DNA of 64,000 nt, taken from NCBI GenBank assembly GCA_029565675.1, contig JAKQNP010000032.1, positions 62,001 to 126,000 on the forward strand, in the 5' to 3' direction. The notes beneath the pieces are model-generated. The model did no database searches. It saw nothing but the letters and a program-made list of their open reading frames with translations, and was not told the origin of the DNA. A program made the position numbers and the translations under genes. Origin of the DNA: a bacterium (lineage in GTDB: Bacteria > Zhuqueibacterota > Zhuqueibacteria > Residuimicrobiales > Oceaniaggregativiventaceae). Of this stretch, positions 62,624 through 64,000 are shown piece by piece (position 1 is the first letter of the stretch; each line of letters begins with the position of its first letter).

Positions 62624-63661
62624 GTGAATTCACAAACCTTTTCCCGGCGTGAATTTATCGGCGGCTTGGCGATCGCTGGTGCGACCGCACCGCTCATGGC
62701 CAAAGCAGCAGCGCGAGAAGTGGTCAAACCAAAAGCTCTGCGGCAAGGAGACACCGTCGGTCTGGTCGCTCCGGCCAGTCCAGTCTTTGAGGCAAGAGAG
62801 GTGGATGAAGGGATTCGAGCGTTGGAAAATCTGGGATTTCGGGTCAAAAAGGGCGACCACCTCCATTCCCGGCGCGGATATCTGGCCGGCAGCGATGAAG
62901 AACGGGCGCAAGATCTGCACGGCTTTTTTCAAGACCCGGAGGTCAGGGCGATCGTCGCTTTGCGCGGCGGCTATGGGACATTGCGCCTGCTGCCCCTGCT
63001 TGATTACGAACTCATTCGGCGACATCCGAAAATTGTTCTCGGATACAGCGACCTGACCAGCCTGCATTTGGCCATCCATCGCCAGGCCGGCATCGTGACG
63101 TTTCACGGCGCTGTGGCGTTGTCGACTTTTAACGACTATTCCAAACGCTATCTCTATCGCACCCTGGGAAGTGCATCACCCTGCGGTCAGATTGAAAACC
63201 CGCCGGATATGGTGGTTCGGCTTCTCGGGCGAAGCAACCGACGCGTTCAGGGACCGTTGGTTGGCGGCAACCTAACTTTGGTTTGCGCATCGCTGGGAAC
63301 GCCGCATGAAATCGAAACAGCCGGTAAAATTTTGTTCCTCGAAGAAGTGGGAGAAGAGCCCTACAGCATCGATCGCATGCTCAGCCAGCTGCGCCAGGCC
63401 GGCAAGCTCGAGCAGGCGGCCGGAATTCTGGTCGACCGCTGTGCGCGCTGCAAACCTGCAGATTACAAGCCCGCATTCTACAACAGCCTGAGTGTCGAAG
63501 AGGTGCTCGAAGACTTGCTGGGCGATCTCGATTGTCCGGTGCTGATCGATCTATCGATAGGCCATGTGGCTGATAAGCCGGTTTTACCGCTCGGAATTCG
63601 CGCCGAAATCGATCCGCAGTCGCGCACCTTTTCGCTCGTCGAAGGCGCTGTTTTGGAATAA
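62624..63661 (+). CDS. LD-carboxypeptidase (S66 family), Tat-exported
   Basis: 345 aa from GTG 62624, with GGGAGG upstream. The N-terminus SRREFIGGLAIAGATAPLMA is a twin-arginine signal, unusual for S66 enzymes, most of which are cytoplasmic. Catalytic Ser in VLGYSDLTSLHLA (about 146), Glu in FLEEVGEEPYSIDRM and His in IDLSIGHVADKP make the Ser-Glu-His triad. ALRGGYGTLRLLPLL is the standard substrate block. It would cut the L,D bond of muropeptides, here in the periplasm. Divergent from the Ig-like lipoprotein. Confidence 0.9.
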   Translation: MNSQTFSRREFIGGLAIAGATAPLMAKAAAREVVKPKALRQGDTVGLVAPASPVFEAREVDEGIRALENLGFRVKKGDHLHSRRGYLAGSDEERAQDLHGFFQDPEVRAIVALRGGYGTLRLLPLLDYELIRRHPKIVLGYSDLTSLHLAIHRQAGIVTFHGAVALSTFNDYSKRYLYRTLGSASPCGQIENPPDMVVRLLGRSNRRVQGPLVGGNLTLVCASLGTPHEIETAGKILFLEEVGEEPYSIDRMLSQLRQAGKLEQAAGILVDRCARCKPADYKPAFYNSLSVEEVLEDLLGDLDCPVLIDLSIGHVADKPVLPLGIRAEIDPQSRTFSLVEGAVLE

Positions 63662-63801
63662 ATTTACGCAAACAGACGGTTTTTCTCGTACAGTAGACAG
63701 GAGGTTTGGTGTCCGGTTGAATTGTCATCAGACTCGAGAATCTAAATTAAGAAAAATCTTGCCATTATCGATTTGCTGCGCGATAAAACTGACGAGAAAA
63801 T

Positions 63802-64000
63802 ATGTTCAATTTGGCTTCCTTATCCTTTTTCACGATGGTCTATTTCTGGATCGCTTTCACCCTGCCGACGGCCTTGCTGGCCGACACATTGCGCCTCAGC
63901 TGGCAAGCGGTGACCCAGGACACCTCCGGGCAGGCTGAAAGCGCACCGATCTATTACGCGATCTATGGCGACACCCTGCCGACGTTCATCCCGGATGAAG
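63802..64000 (+). CDS. Start of an exported FnIII-like protein, cut by window end
   Basis: 66 codons, open to the end of the window. MFNLASLSFFTMVYFWIAF then TLPTALLA is a signal peptide (cleavage near LLA). The mature part begins DTLRLSWQAVTQDTSGQ, and the 'PIYYAIYGDTLPTFIP' strand pair is typical of fibronectin type III / FlgD-like modules of secreted proteins. No strong ribosome site. 140 bases after the LD-carboxypeptidase gene. Confidence 0.6.
   Translation, partial: MFNLASLSFFTMVYFWIAFTLPTALLADTLRLSWQAVTQDTSGQAESAPIYYAIYGDTLPTFIPDE

Overview
The window looks like one chromosomal segment of a Gram-negative, diderm bacterium of roughly middling G+C. Signs of an outer membrane are a peptidoglycan-binding OmpA-type protein with calcium-binding TSP3 repeats, several lipobox lipoproteins, a Tat substrate, a small barrel-like protein ending in Phe, and a Wzx/Wzy/Wzz-type glycan cluster. 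The short group-1 sigma factor (287 aa, no long N-terminal extension), the Ig-like (SbsA/Big_5) lipoprotein and FlgD/FnIII-like secreted proteins recall the wider FCB group and neighbours such as KSB1 or Calditrichota. That placement is inference from protein flavour, not a phylogeny. Promoters found by eye fit the TTGACA-17-TATAAT pattern, and most starts have clear Shine-Dalgarno sequences, including some TTG and GTG starts.

Layout. 1-2.4 kb: the C-terminal part of an OPT transporter and a secreted TIM-barrel glycosidase-like protein. 2.7-12.4 kb: a co-directional polysaccharide cluster (Wzz-like, Wzy/ligase-like, Wzx flippase, four glycosyltransferases, and the initiating polyprenyl-phosphate sugar transferase). 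12.4-18.1 kb: serS, an NhaC-type antiporter, a phosphoesterase, pyrF, pyrE and a CaCA exchanger, ending at a bidirectional terminator. 27.0-18.2 kb on the minus strand: acpS, nnrD, vanZ-like, an outer-membrane protein, an EndoQ-UvrD helicase fusion, ltaE and the principal sigma factor. 27.2-29.1 kb: an ECF sigma factor and a paralogue of the glycosidase-like protein that has lost its acidic motif.

29.2-43.6 kb is the most accessory-looking part. It holds a sugar ABC permease and binding protein, an array of 64-bp repeats that copy the 5' end of tmRNA, the tmRNA gene itself (tag ADNYNYALAA), a UroD-family protein, a truncated esterase remnant, a PadR/UvrA-like pair, YciI, an aldose-epimerase-like lipoprotein, the dual-domain sugar ABC ATPase that probably completes the split transporter, two proteins of unknown function, and ornithine aminotransferase.

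43.9-64 kb: trpS, an S9 peptidase, a cell-wall amidase, a methyltransferase, then the minus-strand housekeeping run rplM-rpsI-rpsB-tsf-pyrH-frr and the pyrimidine operon pyrR-pyrB-pyrC. That operon has a complete PyrR-type transcription attenuator (promoter, binding hairpin, antiterminator, terminator). After it come the OmpA/TSP3 protein, lysA, the Ig-like lipoprotein, a Tat-exported LD-carboxypeptidase and the start of another secreted protein.

Strongest points for a second look: the tmRNA-5'-end mimic repeats, the pyr attenuator, the intrinsic terminator that abuts the pyrH start codon, the pseudoenzyme-like glycosidase paralogue, and the EndoQ-UvrD fusion. I see no CRISPR array, no transposase or integrase, and no tRNA or rRNA gene other than tmRNA.
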